DNA from: VRUE01 sp963695835
Lineage (GTDB): Bacteria > Actinomycetota > Thermoleophilia > Solirubrobacterales > 70-9
Reading direction: 5' to 3'
Assembly (NCBI GenBank): GCA_963695835.1
Contig: CAVOHR010000001.1
Location: 1-64,000, forward strand
DNA length: 64,000 nt
The translations under genes were made by a program, and so were the position numbers. Under the pieces are notes generated by a model. That model saw only the letters and a list, made by a program, of their open reading frames with translations. It was not told the origin of the DNA and made no database searches. Each line of letters starts with the position of its first letter. Within the stretch, counting starts at the first letter, position 1. Below are positions 9,012 to 17,103 of this stretch, in pieces.

Positions 9012-10737
9012 GCTCCTCGCGCTCGGCTCCGCGGCGCTCGTCCTGGCCCTGGCGCTGAGCATCGGCAACCCCTCGCCCGAAGCGGCAAGCGCCAACGCGC
9101 CCTGCGATGCGGCCAGCGGGCCGATCGGCACCGTCACCGGCGCGGTGGGGATCGGCAACCCGGTCGGGGACGCCTGCAACGCGGTCACCGACCCGGCGCT
9201 CGGGCTCGCCGGCAAGGCGCTGGACCCACTGAAGAATGCGGCCAGCTCGATCGGCCAGGGGATCTTCAACCAGATCACCGAATGGGTCGCCGACGGCGCG
9301 ACCTGGCTGGTGGGACAGGTGGTAGCACTCACTGACGCGACCACCTCGCCGAACCTGCTCAGCAGGGGGTTCGTCCACCAGTACCGTCAGATGGCGCTGA
9401 TCGCCGCGGCGCTGGGCGCGCTGATGCTCGTCTTCGCGGTGATCGACTCGCTGGGGCGGGGTGACTCGGAGGGCTTGGTCCGCGTCTTCCTGGTCAACGT
9501 GCCGCTGGCGGCGATCGCCACCAGCGCCGCCTATGTCGTCGTGCAGCTGCTGATCGCGACGACCGACGGCTTCTCCCATGCCATCGCCGTCTCCACCGCG
9601 CAGAACACCCACGACTTCTTCAAGGGCGCGACCCAGACGCTGAGTGAGGCGGGCGCCGGGGCCGGGGCGGCGGCGGGAACGGCGGCTGGAGGGCCTGGCG
9701 TCGGCACGGCGGCGGGAGCGGGTGGAGGCGCAGTGGCGGTGCCGCTGTTCGTCGGCTTCATCGCTGCCGTGATCGCCGCCTTCGCGGCTCTCGCGGTCTG
9801 GATCGAGCTGCTGATGCGCGACGCGGCGATCTATGCGGTGGCGCTGTTCATGCCGCTCGCACTGGCGGCCTCGATCTGGCCGCGCTGGGCCTCGGCGCTG
9901 CGGCGCACCTGTGAGCTGGTGATCGTCATCGTCTTCTCGAAGTTCGTCATCGTCTCGATCGTCGCCCTGGCGAGCGGCCTGCTGGCAAACACCGGCGGCA
10001 AGGTCGAGCACGTCCTGGCGGCCGCCGCCCTGCTGCTGCTGGCCTGCTTCGCACCCTTCGTCCTTTTCCGTCTGGTCCCCTTCGCCGAGGGCGCGATCAG
10101 TTCCGCCTACAACCGCCAGAGCGCTGCGGGCGCCGGGGTGAGAAGCGTCGAGTTCGCCTCCTCGGTGCAGATGATGCGCCGTGCCGCGCTCGCCAACTGG
10201 GCGACGAACAGCAGCCGGGGCGGCGGCTCGGGTGGGAACGGTGGATCGACGAGCGGCGGCGGCGGGAGCCGAGGTGGCAAGCCCGGCGGCTCCTCCGGCG
10301 GCGCGGCGGGTGCAGAGGCCGGCGAGGCAGCCGGCGCAGGCGCCGGAGCGGCGGGCGCGGTGGCGCTGCCCGCTGCGGCTGCGCTCGCCGCTGCGAAGGG
10401 CAGCAAGGCTGCCGCTGGCCGCCTGTCTGAGGCCGGAACCGCTCAGGCGGCCCAGCAGAGCGGGCAGGCGGCAGGCTCAGCGGGGCAAGAGTCGGCGGCA
10501 GGCTCAGCCGGGGCAAGCAGGGAGCGCCAGTCCGCTGTGCCCCGGCCCGGAAGCGAGGAGGGCACCCAACCGGCGAGCCCGGGCGCCGCCGAGCCCGCCC
10601 AGGCCCAGGGCGGCAAGTCCGCGGCCTCGCAGGGCAAGCCCCCGCGTCCGGGTGGCGACGTGAAGACCGCGCGCGGTGGTGAGGGAGCGCCCGCGAGTGG
10701 CGGGAGCGGTGGAGCTGCGGGTGGGGGTGCAGCGTGA
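8995..10737 (+). CDS. VirB6/TrbL-like polytopic membrane protein
   Basis: About 580 aa from the ATG at 8995 (MGSLRRLLALG); the frame extends 5 codons further up. Signal peptide, then a hydrophilic stretch, then five to seven membrane helices between residues ~130 and ~365, including FIAAVIAAFAALAVWIELLM. The remaining ~210 residues are an Ala/Gly/Ser-rich low-complexity cytoplasmic tail. This is the layout of actinobacterial VirB6/TrbL-type channel components. The stop overlaps the next start by 4 bp (GTGA). Confidence 0.75.
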   Translation: MGSLRRLLALGSAALVLALALSIGNPSPEAASANAPCDAASGPIGTVTGAVGIGNPVGDACNAVTDPALGLAGKALDPLKNAASSIGQGIFNQITEWVADGATWLVGQVVALTDATTSPNLLSRGFVHQYRQMALIAAALGALMLVFAVIDSLGRGDSEGLVRVFLVNVPLAAIATSAAYVVVQLLIATTDGFSHAIAVSTAQNTHDFFKGATQTLSEAGAGAGAAAGTAAGGPGVGTAAGAGGGAVAVPLFVGFIAAVIAAFAALAVWIELLMRDAAIYAVALFMPLALAASIWPRWASALRRTCELVIVIVFSKFVIVSIVALASGLLANTGGKVEHVLAAAALLLLACFAPFVLFRLVPFAEGAISSAYNRQSAAGAGVRSVEFASSVQMMRRAALANWATNSSRGGGSGGNGGSTSGGGGSRGGKPGGSSGGAAGAEAGEAAGAGAGAAGAVALPAAAALAAAKGSKAAAGRLSEAGTAQAAQQSGQAAGSAGQESAAGSAGASRERQSAVPRPGSEEGTQPASPGAAEPAQAQGGKSAASQGKPPRPGGDVKTARGGEGAPASGGSGGAAGGGAA

Positions 10738-12230
10738 GCGGACGGCGATACCGCTTCGGCCCCTTGGAGCAGCGCGGCGCGCTCGGCCCGCTGCGAATCG
10801 GGCAGGTGGCGATCCTTGCGCTTGGCGCGGCGCTCGCCTTGGCGGCGCTCTATGCGAGCCGCGACTGGCTGGGGATGGGCGTGGCGCTTGTGATCCTCGG
10901 CGCAGCGGCCGCTGTGGTGCTGGCGCCGGTGGAGGGCCGCACGGTTGAGGAGTGGGCGCCGCTCGCGATCCGCTGGGGGCTGCGAGGAAAAGATGAGAAG
11001 CGCGGCTACCGCTCGGCCAGCCCCGCGGCGGGCGCACACGTCGCTGCCGAGGGCGAAGCGCGCCACGAGCTCTCGCTGCCGCCGGAGCTGGATGGGCTGG
11101 CGCTGCTCGAAGCCCCCTATGGCTCCGAGCGGGTCGGCGTCATCTACGACCGCGCCGCCGGCACCTACACCGCGGCGCTGGCGATAAGGGCCGGCGCCTT
11201 CGGCCTCCTCGACGCCGCCGAGCAGGAGCGAAAGCTGGAGGGCTGGGGCTCGGTGATGGCGAGCCTGGCCCGCGACGGCAGCCCGGTGCGCCGCTTGCAA
11301 TGGATCGAGCGCACCCTGCCCGCGCAGGGCGATGAGCTGGCGAGCTACCTACAGGCCGAGCGCGACCGCGCCGTCCCCCTCGACTCTGGTCTCGTCTCCT
11401 CCTATATCGAGCTGGTCGAGTCGGCGGCGCCGACCACCCAGGAGCACGAGATCCTGCTGGCGCTGCAGGTCGACGAGCGCCGCGGCGCGCGCGAGCTGCG
11501 GCGGCTGGGCGGCGGAACCAAGGCGGCCTGCGAGCTCCTGCTCCGCGAGGCCGAGGGACTGGCCGAGCGCCTCTCGATCGCCGAGGTGACGGTGTTCGGC
11601 CTGCTGCGCCCGCGCCGCCTCGCCGAGGCGATCCGCGACGCCTTCGACCCCTTCGGGCGCCAGGGCAGGACGCGCGCGGCGCTGGGCGATCCGGATCGCG
11701 AAGGTGTCGAGCCGGCGCTGATGGGGCCGCTCGCCGAGCGGGAGGGCTGGTCGAGCTACCGCACTGACTCCGCCCATCACGCGACCTATTGGATCGCCGC
11801 CTGGCCGCGCACCGACGTCGGCCCCGCCTTCCTCACGCCGCTCTTGATGCAGACGACGGCGCTTCGCACCGTGGCCGTCTGCATCGAGCCGATCCCTTAC
11901 TCGGTCGCGATGCGCCGCGCCGAGGCGGCCCGCACCGCCGAGGTCGCCGAGGAGATGCAGCGTGAACGGCAGGGCTTCCTCACCACGGCGCGCATCCGCC
12001 GCCGCCAGCAGGCCGCGGCGCGGCGCGAGGAGGAGCTGGCCGACGGGCACGCGGAGATGCGCTTCGCCGGCTACGTCACGGTCTCGGCCGCCAGCGCTGC
12101 GGAGCTGGAGCGCACCGCCACCGACGTCGAGCACGCCGCCGCCCTGGCACGGCTGGAGCTGGTCCGGCTATACGGCGAGCAGCAGGCGGCGTTCTGCTTC
12201 GGGCTGCCGCTGTGCCGGGGGCTGCGGTGA
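10734..12230 (+). CDS. SCO6880-family conjugation protein
   Basis: A 498-aa protein. Two N-terminal membrane helices (about 25-70, PrgI/VirB3-like) precede a long soluble part without P-loop, ending in a charged region. This is the arrangement of the SCO6880 family, which lies next to the VirB4-type ATPase in actinobacterial conjugative elements and resembles a VirB4 N-terminal domain fused to VirB3. Both ends overlap neighbours by 4 bp (GTGA), so translation is coupled. Probably part of the inner-membrane ATPase platform. Confidence 0.75.
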   Translation: MSGRRYRFGPLEQRGALGPLRIGQVAILALGAALALAALYASRDWLGMGVALVILGAAAAVVLAPVEGRTVEEWAPLAIRWGLRGKDEKRGYRSASPAAGAHVAAEGEARHELSLPPELDGLALLEAPYGSERVGVIYDRAAGTYTAALAIRAGAFGLLDAAEQERKLEGWGSVMASLARDGSPVRRLQWIERTLPAQGDELASYLQAERDRAVPLDSGLVSSYIELVESAAPTTQEHEILLALQVDERRGARELRRLGGGTKAACELLLREAEGLAERLSIAEVTVFGLLRPRRLAEAIRDAFDPFGRQGRTRAALGDPDREGVEPALMGPLAEREGWSSYRTDSAHHATYWIAAWPRTDVGPAFLTPLLMQTTALRTVAVCIEPIPYSVAMRRAEAARTAEVAEEMQRERQGFLTTARIRRRQQAAARREEELADGHAEMRFAGYVTVSAASAAELERTATDVEHAAALARLELVRLYGEQQAAFCFGLPLCRGLR

Positions 12231-13516
12231 GGCGGGCGCGGCGGGCAGAGCGCCCGGGACATTCCGCCACCACCGCCCACTGCCAGGCGGCCTACCCGTT
12301 CCTGGCCGAGGCCGGCCTCGGCGCACCCGGAACCTATATCGGCCGCGACGCCTGCGGCGGCGCCTTTGTCTTCGACCCCTGGGCGGCGTATGAGCACGGG
12401 GTCCTGACCGGGCCCAACATGCTGGTCATCGGCCAGCTCGGCAAGGGGAAGTCGGCCTTCCTGAAGACCTACCTGGCCCGCCAGCACATCTTCGGCAAGC
12501 AGGGCTGGGTGCTCGACCCGAAGTCCGAGTATGCGCCCTTGGCGCGGGCGCTGGGTGGGGAGCCGATCGCGCTTGAGCCTGGCGGCAGCGTGCGGCTCAA
12601 CCCGCTCAGCCCGCGCGGCGGGCGCGAGGGGCAGTTGAGCCTGCTGCGCTCGGTCGCAGCGGCGGCGCTGCGGCGCCAGCTGACGCCAGAGGAGGATGCC
12701 GGGTTGCGGGTGGCGCTGGGCGCCGTCAGCGAGGCCGAGAGCGAGCCGACGTTGCCGCAGGTAGTCGAGGTGCTTCTTCATCCCAGCGAGGCGATGGTCA
12801 CCGAGCTGGTGATGGAGCCAGTGGACTTCGCGGGCTCGACGCGGCAGGTGGCGCTGGCCCTGCAGCGCCTCTGCCACGGCGACCTGCGGGGCATGTTCGA
12901 CGGGCCGACCTCGGCTGACCTCGACCTCGACGCCCCGCTCGTCGTCCTCGACCTCTCAGCCGTACAGGACTCCGCGGCGCTGGGAATCCTGATGACCTGC
13001 GCCGCCGCCTGGTTGCAGGGCGTGGTGATGGAGCGAAAGCGCGCCGCCGAGGCCGGCGGCCCGGGCGGCGCCAAGCTGATCGTCGTCGTCGATGAGGCGT
13101 GGCGGATCACCGCCGACCTCGGGGTCGCCGAATGGCTCCAGCGCTCGTTCAAGCTCTCGCGCTCCTTCGGCGTGCAGAACATCATCGCCCTGCACCGGTT
13201 GAGCGACCTCGGCGCCTCCGGAGCCGCCGGATCGCGAGAGGCGCGGATCGCCGAGGGATTGATCGCCGACGCCGACAGCCGCGTCATCTTCGCCCAGCCA
13301 CCCGATCAGATCGAGGGCCTTCGCAACCTGCTCGGCCTTAGCTCCACCGAGGCCGAACTGGTCCCGACGCTGCGCCGAGGCGAGGCGCTCTGGCAAGTCG
13401 CTCGCCGTTCCTTCCTCGTCCAGCATCGACTCTCCTCGGTCGAGCGAGGGCTGGTCGACACCGACGCGCGGATGCTCGCCCATGCCGACCTGAGAAGTGG
13501 AGCGACGCCGGCATGA
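12227..13516 (+). CDS. VirB4/TraC-like secretion ATPase
   Basis: About 429 aa from the GTG at 12227, which overlaps the previous stop. Walker A GQLGKGKS is near residue 70, and Walker B LIVVVDEAW near 290, followed by the conserved NIIALHRLSDL segment. It resembles the ATPase half of VirB4; the N-terminal half appears to be supplied by the preceding gene. It would power assembly or transport in the type IV channel. An in-frame upstream GTG at 12212 is less likely. Confidence 0.9.
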   Translation: MRRARRAERPGHSATTAHCQAAYPFLAEAGLGAPGTYIGRDACGGAFVFDPWAAYEHGVLTGPNMLVIGQLGKGKSAFLKTYLARQHIFGKQGWVLDPKSEYAPLARALGGEPIALEPGGSVRLNPLSPRGGREGQLSLLRSVAAAALRRQLTPEEDAGLRVALGAVSEAESEPTLPQVVEVLLHPSEAMVTELVMEPVDFAGSTRQVALALQRLCHGDLRGMFDGPTSADLDLDAPLVVLDLSAVQDSAALGILMTCAAAWLQGVVMERKRAAEAGGPGGAKLIVVVDEAWRITADLGVAEWLQRSFKLSRSFGVQNIIALHRLSDLGASGAAGSREARIAEGLIADADSRVIFAQPPDQIEGLRNLLGLSSTEAELVPTLRRGEALWQVARRSFLVQHRLSSVERGLVDTDARMLAHADLRSGATPA

Positions 13517-14985
13517 GTTGGGGCGCCCTTCTCGTCGCCGTGGCGCTCGGTGCGATCACGCTCGGGATCGCCCTGCTCGACCGCCACATACGCGAAGGCG
13601 GCGGAGCCCGCCGCCGCCCCCAGGCCGCCCGCTGGGCGCGAAAGCGCGACCTACGGGCGCTGGAGGTGCCCTCGGCGCAGCCGGGTCGGGTGATTCTCGG
13701 GCGCGTGGGCCGTCGCTTGATCGCCGCCGAGAGGCGGGCCTCGGTGATCGTGGTCGCTCCGACCGACAGCCGCAAGACCACCGGCCTGGCGGTCCCTGCC
13801 CTGCTGGAGTGGGAGGGGCCGGCGGTGGCCACCTCGGTCAAGAGCGACCTGCTGCGCGCCACCCTGGCGCGGCGCCAGGAACTCGGCCCCACGATGGTCT
13901 TCGACCCGACCGGGGTGACGGGTACCGGCGAGACGATCCGCGCGACTCCGCTCTCGGGTTGCGGGAGCTGGCACGGGGCGATGCGTGTAGCGCACTGGCT
14001 CGCCAGCTCGGCGCGTGCCGGGGCAGGCGGCCTCGAGGACGCCGAGTTCTGGTACGCGGCGGCGGAGAAGCTGATCGCCCCGCTGCTCTACGCAGCCACC
14101 ATGAAGGAGAAAGGGCAGATGGCCGACGTCGTGAGGTGGCTGAACGACGGCGAGGAGGCAGCAGGTGAAGTGAGCAAGCTGCTCGACGAGTCCGGCGCTG
14201 AAGATGCCGAGGAAGCCCTCAGCGCTTGGCGCGCGAGCTGCAACCGCGAGGAGCGCCAGCGCTCCTCGATCTACACCACCGCGGAGACGATCACCGCCGC
14301 CTTCGCCGACCCGCGCGTGCTCGACGCCAGCACCTGCGCGGAATACACACCGGCCGAGCTGCTCTCCCCCGGCGATCCCAAGACGCTCTTCCTCTGCGCG
14401 CCCGCACATGAGCAGGAGCGATTGCGGACCCTGTTCGCGATGATGATCTCCGAGCTGGTCGCCGTCGTGTACGAGAGCGCGGCGCAGACGGGCAAGCCGA
14501 TCGACCCCCCACTTTTGATCGTCCTCGACGAGGCCGCCCACATCGCCCCAGTCCCCCATCTGGATGAGATCGCCGCCACGGGCGGAGGCCAGGGCATCCA
14601 GGTCCTCTCCGTCTTCCAAGACCTCGCCCAGGTTCACGCGCGCTACGGCAAGCGCGCGCAAACGATCGTGAACAACCACCGCGCTCGGGTATTTGGCGCC
14701 GGAGTCGGAGACCCCGAGACGCTGCGCTACGTGAGCCAGGTGACCGGCGATGCCGAGTTTCGCCAGCGCAGCGAGACGGCGGGCGAGAAGGGGCGGCGCT
14801 CGGCAACCGAAGGCTCGACCTTCCGCGACCTGGCGCCTGCCAACGTGATCCGCGAAGCGCGACCCGGTACGGCACTTCTTATCTACGGCAACCTGCCGCC
14901 AGCCAGGTTGGCGTTGCGCCCCTGGTTCGAGGACGAGGGACTGAAAACGATGGTGGACGCCAGCGCGTCTAGGGCTCCAACATGA
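13513..14985 (+). CDS. Type IV coupling protein (TraG/VirD4-like)
   Basis: A 490-aa protein with an N-terminal membrane segment (about 4-22) and a RecA-like motor. Walker B LLIVLDEAAHIAPVPHLDEI is intact and followed by the typical GQGIQVLSVFQDLAQ helix. The Walker A position is aberrant: residues 82-90 are APTDSRKTT, with Ala for the first Gly and Arg for the Gly before Lys. The downstream TSVKSDLLRAT and FDPTG segments are typical of TraG proteins. ATG overlaps the VirB4-like stop by 4 bp. It should recruit the relaxase-DNA complex to the channel. Confidence 0.9.
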   Translation: MSWGALLVAVALGAITLGIALLDRHIREGGGARRRPQAARWARKRDLRALEVPSAQPGRVILGRVGRRLIAAERRASVIVVAPTDSRKTTGLAVPALLEWEGPAVATSVKSDLLRATLARRQELGPTMVFDPTGVTGTGETIRATPLSGCGSWHGAMRVAHWLASSARAGAGGLEDAEFWYAAAEKLIAPLLYAATMKEKGQMADVVRWLNDGEEAAGEVSKLLDESGAEDAEEALSAWRASCNREERQRSSIYTTAETITAAFADPRVLDASTCAEYTPAELLSPGDPKTLFLCAPAHEQERLRTLFAMMISELVAVVYESAAQTGKPIDPPLLIVLDEAAHIAPVPHLDEIAATGGGQGIQVLSVFQDLAQVHARYGKRAQTIVNNHRARVFGAGVGDPETLRYVSQVTGDAEFRQRSETAGEKGRRSATEGSTFRDLAPANVIREARPGTALLIYGNLPPARLALRPWFEDEGLKTMVDASASRAPT

Positions 14986-15545
14986 AGCGCAAGGTGAGCG
15001 AAGCGCAGGAGAGGCTGTGGAGCGAGGACACCGTCGCGCTCGACCGTGTCGCGGAGGCAAAATCGGAGCGCGTCGAACCCGCGAGGCGGCATCCGTTCGT
15101 CGCCATCAACCAGAGACGCCAGCGCGCCCGAGTGCTGGCGGGGTGCGCGGTGGCACTTGCCTTCACGGCGGCGGCAGTCGCGATCCTCGGCGGCGGCAAC
15201 AAGGGTTCGCACACTGCGCGGCAGCCAGCACCCTCTGAGATCAGGAGTGCGGGACAAAGAACTGAACCACGGATCAGGGTGCTGCGCGTGCCGCGAGCAG
15301 CGAGAAGGAGACGGGGGCACAGTCGGCATCGAATCGCGAAGAGACCGGGGCACCACCGCAAGCGCAGCGCGGCGCCCGCGCCGGAAACCGAGCCCGCGAT
15401 CAGCGCTCAGCCGGCCGAGGTAGTGGAAGTCCTCCCGGAAGCGAGCGCCGCGCCACCCACCTCACCACCAGCGCCGGAATCTGTGGCTCCGGCCGCGCCG
15501 ACCCCACCCTCGACGGAGTTCGGAATCGAGGGGAACGGCAATTGA
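14982..15545 (+). CDS. Single-pass membrane protein with TEFG end
   Basis: A 187-aa protein: basic cytoplasmic N-terminus, one membrane helix (about 49-70), an Arg/His-rich stretch (about 95-125), then a Pro/Ala-rich tail. It ends in STEFGIEGNGN, matching the TEFG motifs in the tail of the sigma factor at 6701-7942. ATG overlaps the coupling-protein stop, so it is the last gene of the transfer operon. No known family recognised; the shared tail motif suggests a link to the tethered sigma factor. Confidence 0.65.
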   Translation: MKRKVSEAQERLWSEDTVALDRVAEAKSERVEPARRHPFVAINQRRQRARVLAGCAVALAFTAAAVAILGGGNKGSHTARQPAPSEIRSAGQRTEPRIRVLRVPRAARRRRGHSRHRIAKRPGHHRKRSAAPAPETEPAISAQPAEVVEVLPEASAAPPTSPPAPESVAPAAPTPPSTEFGIEGNGN

Positions 15546-15681
15546 CACCAATGCAACGGGGTGACCGCCAGAGTCGGCGATTCGTCAGGGGCGAAGCTGA
15601 GTTTCGCCTTCACGCGGGAGCGACACTCTGGGACCAGCCGGAAGGAATGAAAGAGAAGTGGCGGAAGAAGGAGGGCTAGTG

Positions 15682-15711
15682 ATGCCCACGTTAGGAGCTG
15701 CTGGTGGTTGA
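15682..15711 (+). CDS. Nine-codon leader-like ORF
   Basis: MPTLGAAGG then stop, with an ideal ribosome site (AAGGAGG, 15668-15674). Its stop overlaps the start region of the RNase H-like gene (GTG 15704). The initiation region (15668-15691) is an inverted, near-identical copy of the one in front of the gene starting at 16622. It may be a coupling leader or the stub of a duplicated gene; peptide production is unproven. Confidence 0.35.
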   Translation: MPTLGAAGG

Positions 15712-16156
15712 TGACCTCAAGAAGGGCTACTACCTGCTGTTCATCGACGGAGGAAAGAGAGCGAACGAGCAAGGCCAGGCGGAGGGCGCAATCGGGGTCA
15801 TTCTCCAGGAACCCGACTGCGGCGAGGTGTTGGAAAGAGTGGCCGAAAAAGTGGGACCCGTCGGCAGTCCACACGAGGCCGAGTACCGCGCTCTGATTCG
15901 CGGTCTCAAGCTCGCCGCCGAGGAAGGACTCCCCCATATCGCCGCATTCAGCGACTCCGCGAACGTCGTCAACCAGATAACGGATAGATGGAACAAGAAC
16001 GAGCGGGCCACCGAGCTCTACGACCAAGTCAAGGAAGCCCTCGAGCCCTTCAAGACATGGCAACTTTCATGGATCCCCCGCGAAATGAACAAAGACGCTG
16101 ACAAGCTTGTCGATCAAGCCTTCAAAGGCGAGCCCGTAATCCACGCGACCGACTAA
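15704..16156 (+). CDS. RNase HI-like protein
   Basis: A 150-aa RNase H-fold protein of the RVT_3/RnhA-like group. Acidic active-site positions are visible: Asp in LLFIDGG, Glu in PHEAEYRALIRG, Asp in AAFSDSANVVNQI and Asp in NKDADKLVDQA. Length matches stand-alone RNase HI. GTG start at 15704 is preceded by AGGAG at 15693-15697. Likely cleaves RNA in RNA-DNA hybrids; on a conjugative element it could help in strand replacement after transfer (inference). Confidence 0.8.
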   Translation: MVDDLKKGYYLLFIDGGKRANEQGQAEGAIGVILQEPDCGEVLERVAEKVGPVGSPHEAEYRALIRGLKLAAEEGLPHIAAFSDSANVVNQITDRWNKNERATELYDQVKEALEPFKTWQLSWIPREMNKDADKLVDQAFKGEPVIHATD

Positions 16157-16295
16157 TCACGACTTCGAGCATCGACGAGCCCGCTCCCGCTTTGCGCGAA
16201 AAGGAGCGGCGCACGAGGTCGCAGATGCTGATCCTTTGGATGCGAGGTCTGACGACACAGGGGGCAATCGACCATCCTGGTGGTGGAAATTTCCT

Positions 16296-16622
16296 CTAGT
16301 CGAGATCAGCCAGCCCTCGCGCGATCCAGTCCAGCTCGCCGTTTACGATCGGAACCTCATCGGGGAAGCGCCGCGCCCAGTCCCAGCACTCAGCTCGGCT
16401 GAGCCTCCCGGAGCGGTAGGCGGCGAGACGACCCTCTGGTCCCAGTCGAGCAAGGCGCTCGACCTTGTGGGGCGAGCGCTTCTCGCGTGGCCGCGGTCGG
16501 TGACGGGGTTGCGGCTGAGGCCAGGGGCGAAGCGGCTTCGGCGCGGGGCGGATCAGCGCCGAGAGCGGATCTCTGGGGAGGGCGCTGGGGTGGGCAGGTG
16601 CGTCAACCGTTGACGTGGGCAT
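16296..16622 (-). CDS. Hypothetical basic protein of the element
   Basis: About 108 aa from the ATG at 16622, set by an AAGGAGG site 6-7 nt upstream; the open frame continues to 17009 through the palindrome and is unlikely to be translated. The N-terminal half is Pro/Arg-rich and basic. The C-terminal half (KVERLARLGPEGRLAAYRSG, then SRAECWDWARRFPDEVPIVN) looks like a small helical domain. No family recognised. Confidence 0.55.
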   Translation of the reverse strand: MPTSTVDAPAHPSALPRDPLSALIRPAPKPLRPWPQPQPRHRPRPREKRSPHKVERLARLGPEGRLAAYRSGRLSRAECWDWARRFPDEVPIVNGELDWIARGLADLD

Positions 16623-16647
16623 CACTACCTCCTTGTCGCTGCAGCAC

Positions 16648-16734
16648 CCGCCCGATGCGGGAGCCGGAGGCCCGCTGCCGCACGCCGCAGGCGTGCGAAA
16701 ATGGCGGCGGCCTCGGCTCCCGCTCGGCGGGCGA
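16648..16734. repeat. Nested intergenic quasi-palindrome 2
   Basis: Outer imperfect arms of about 24 nt (16648-16672 and 16710-16734, sharing GCGGGAGCCG and AGGCC). The inner 8-bp stem CGCACGCC / GGCGTGCG (16679-16686, 16690-16697) has a GCA triloop. It lies just upstream of the ribosome site of the gene starting at 16622. The inner hairpin and the following AAAATGG are nearly the same as in the element at 5394. Confidence 0.7.
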
Positions 16735-16959
16735 GGCGGCGTGGACGGATTGCGCCGCCCTCGCGGCGCCTGGCCCCAGACCCGGCGGGAGGACCCGGAT
16801 CGCGTTTGGCCAAGGCGCTCATAGGAGAACCTCCCCCTGTTCCTTCTGGGTATGAGATGGAGAGGCCGAGCGCAGCGAGGCCGCCCCAGAATCCAGGGGA
16901 ACGCATAGAGAAGCCGACCCCCGCCGGGAGAGCGCCTTCGGCGCTTGCCGCTTAGACGG

Positions 16960-17103
16960 CCCGCATGAGACCAGCGCCTCCCGGCGGTGCGAGGCGCCAG
17001 AAGCGCCAACAGGACGTGGTGCCCTGAAGCACCACCCTATGAGCATGCGCAACGGCTCCTCGTGGCCGGCTATCAGCCGAGATGAATCGACCGAGGAGGA
17101 AGC
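16960..17103 (+). ncRNA. Possible IS110 5' noncoding (bridge) RNA region
   Basis: Noncoding DNA directly before the IS110 transposase. It contains a perfect 7-bp hairpin GTGGTGC / GCACCAC (17016-17022, 17029-17035) and a 5-bp stem CGGCT / AGCCG (17067-17079). IS110-group elements are known to encode a guide (bridge) RNA in the 5' noncoding end. I cannot define its ends or loops, so this is a placement hypothesis. Confidence 0.35.

Noticed and set aside
9630..9735. GC-rich Ala/Gly repeat suggesting a DNA repeat
   Set aside because: It encodes the low-complexity Ala/Gly loop of the VirB6-like protein; no independent repeat unit.
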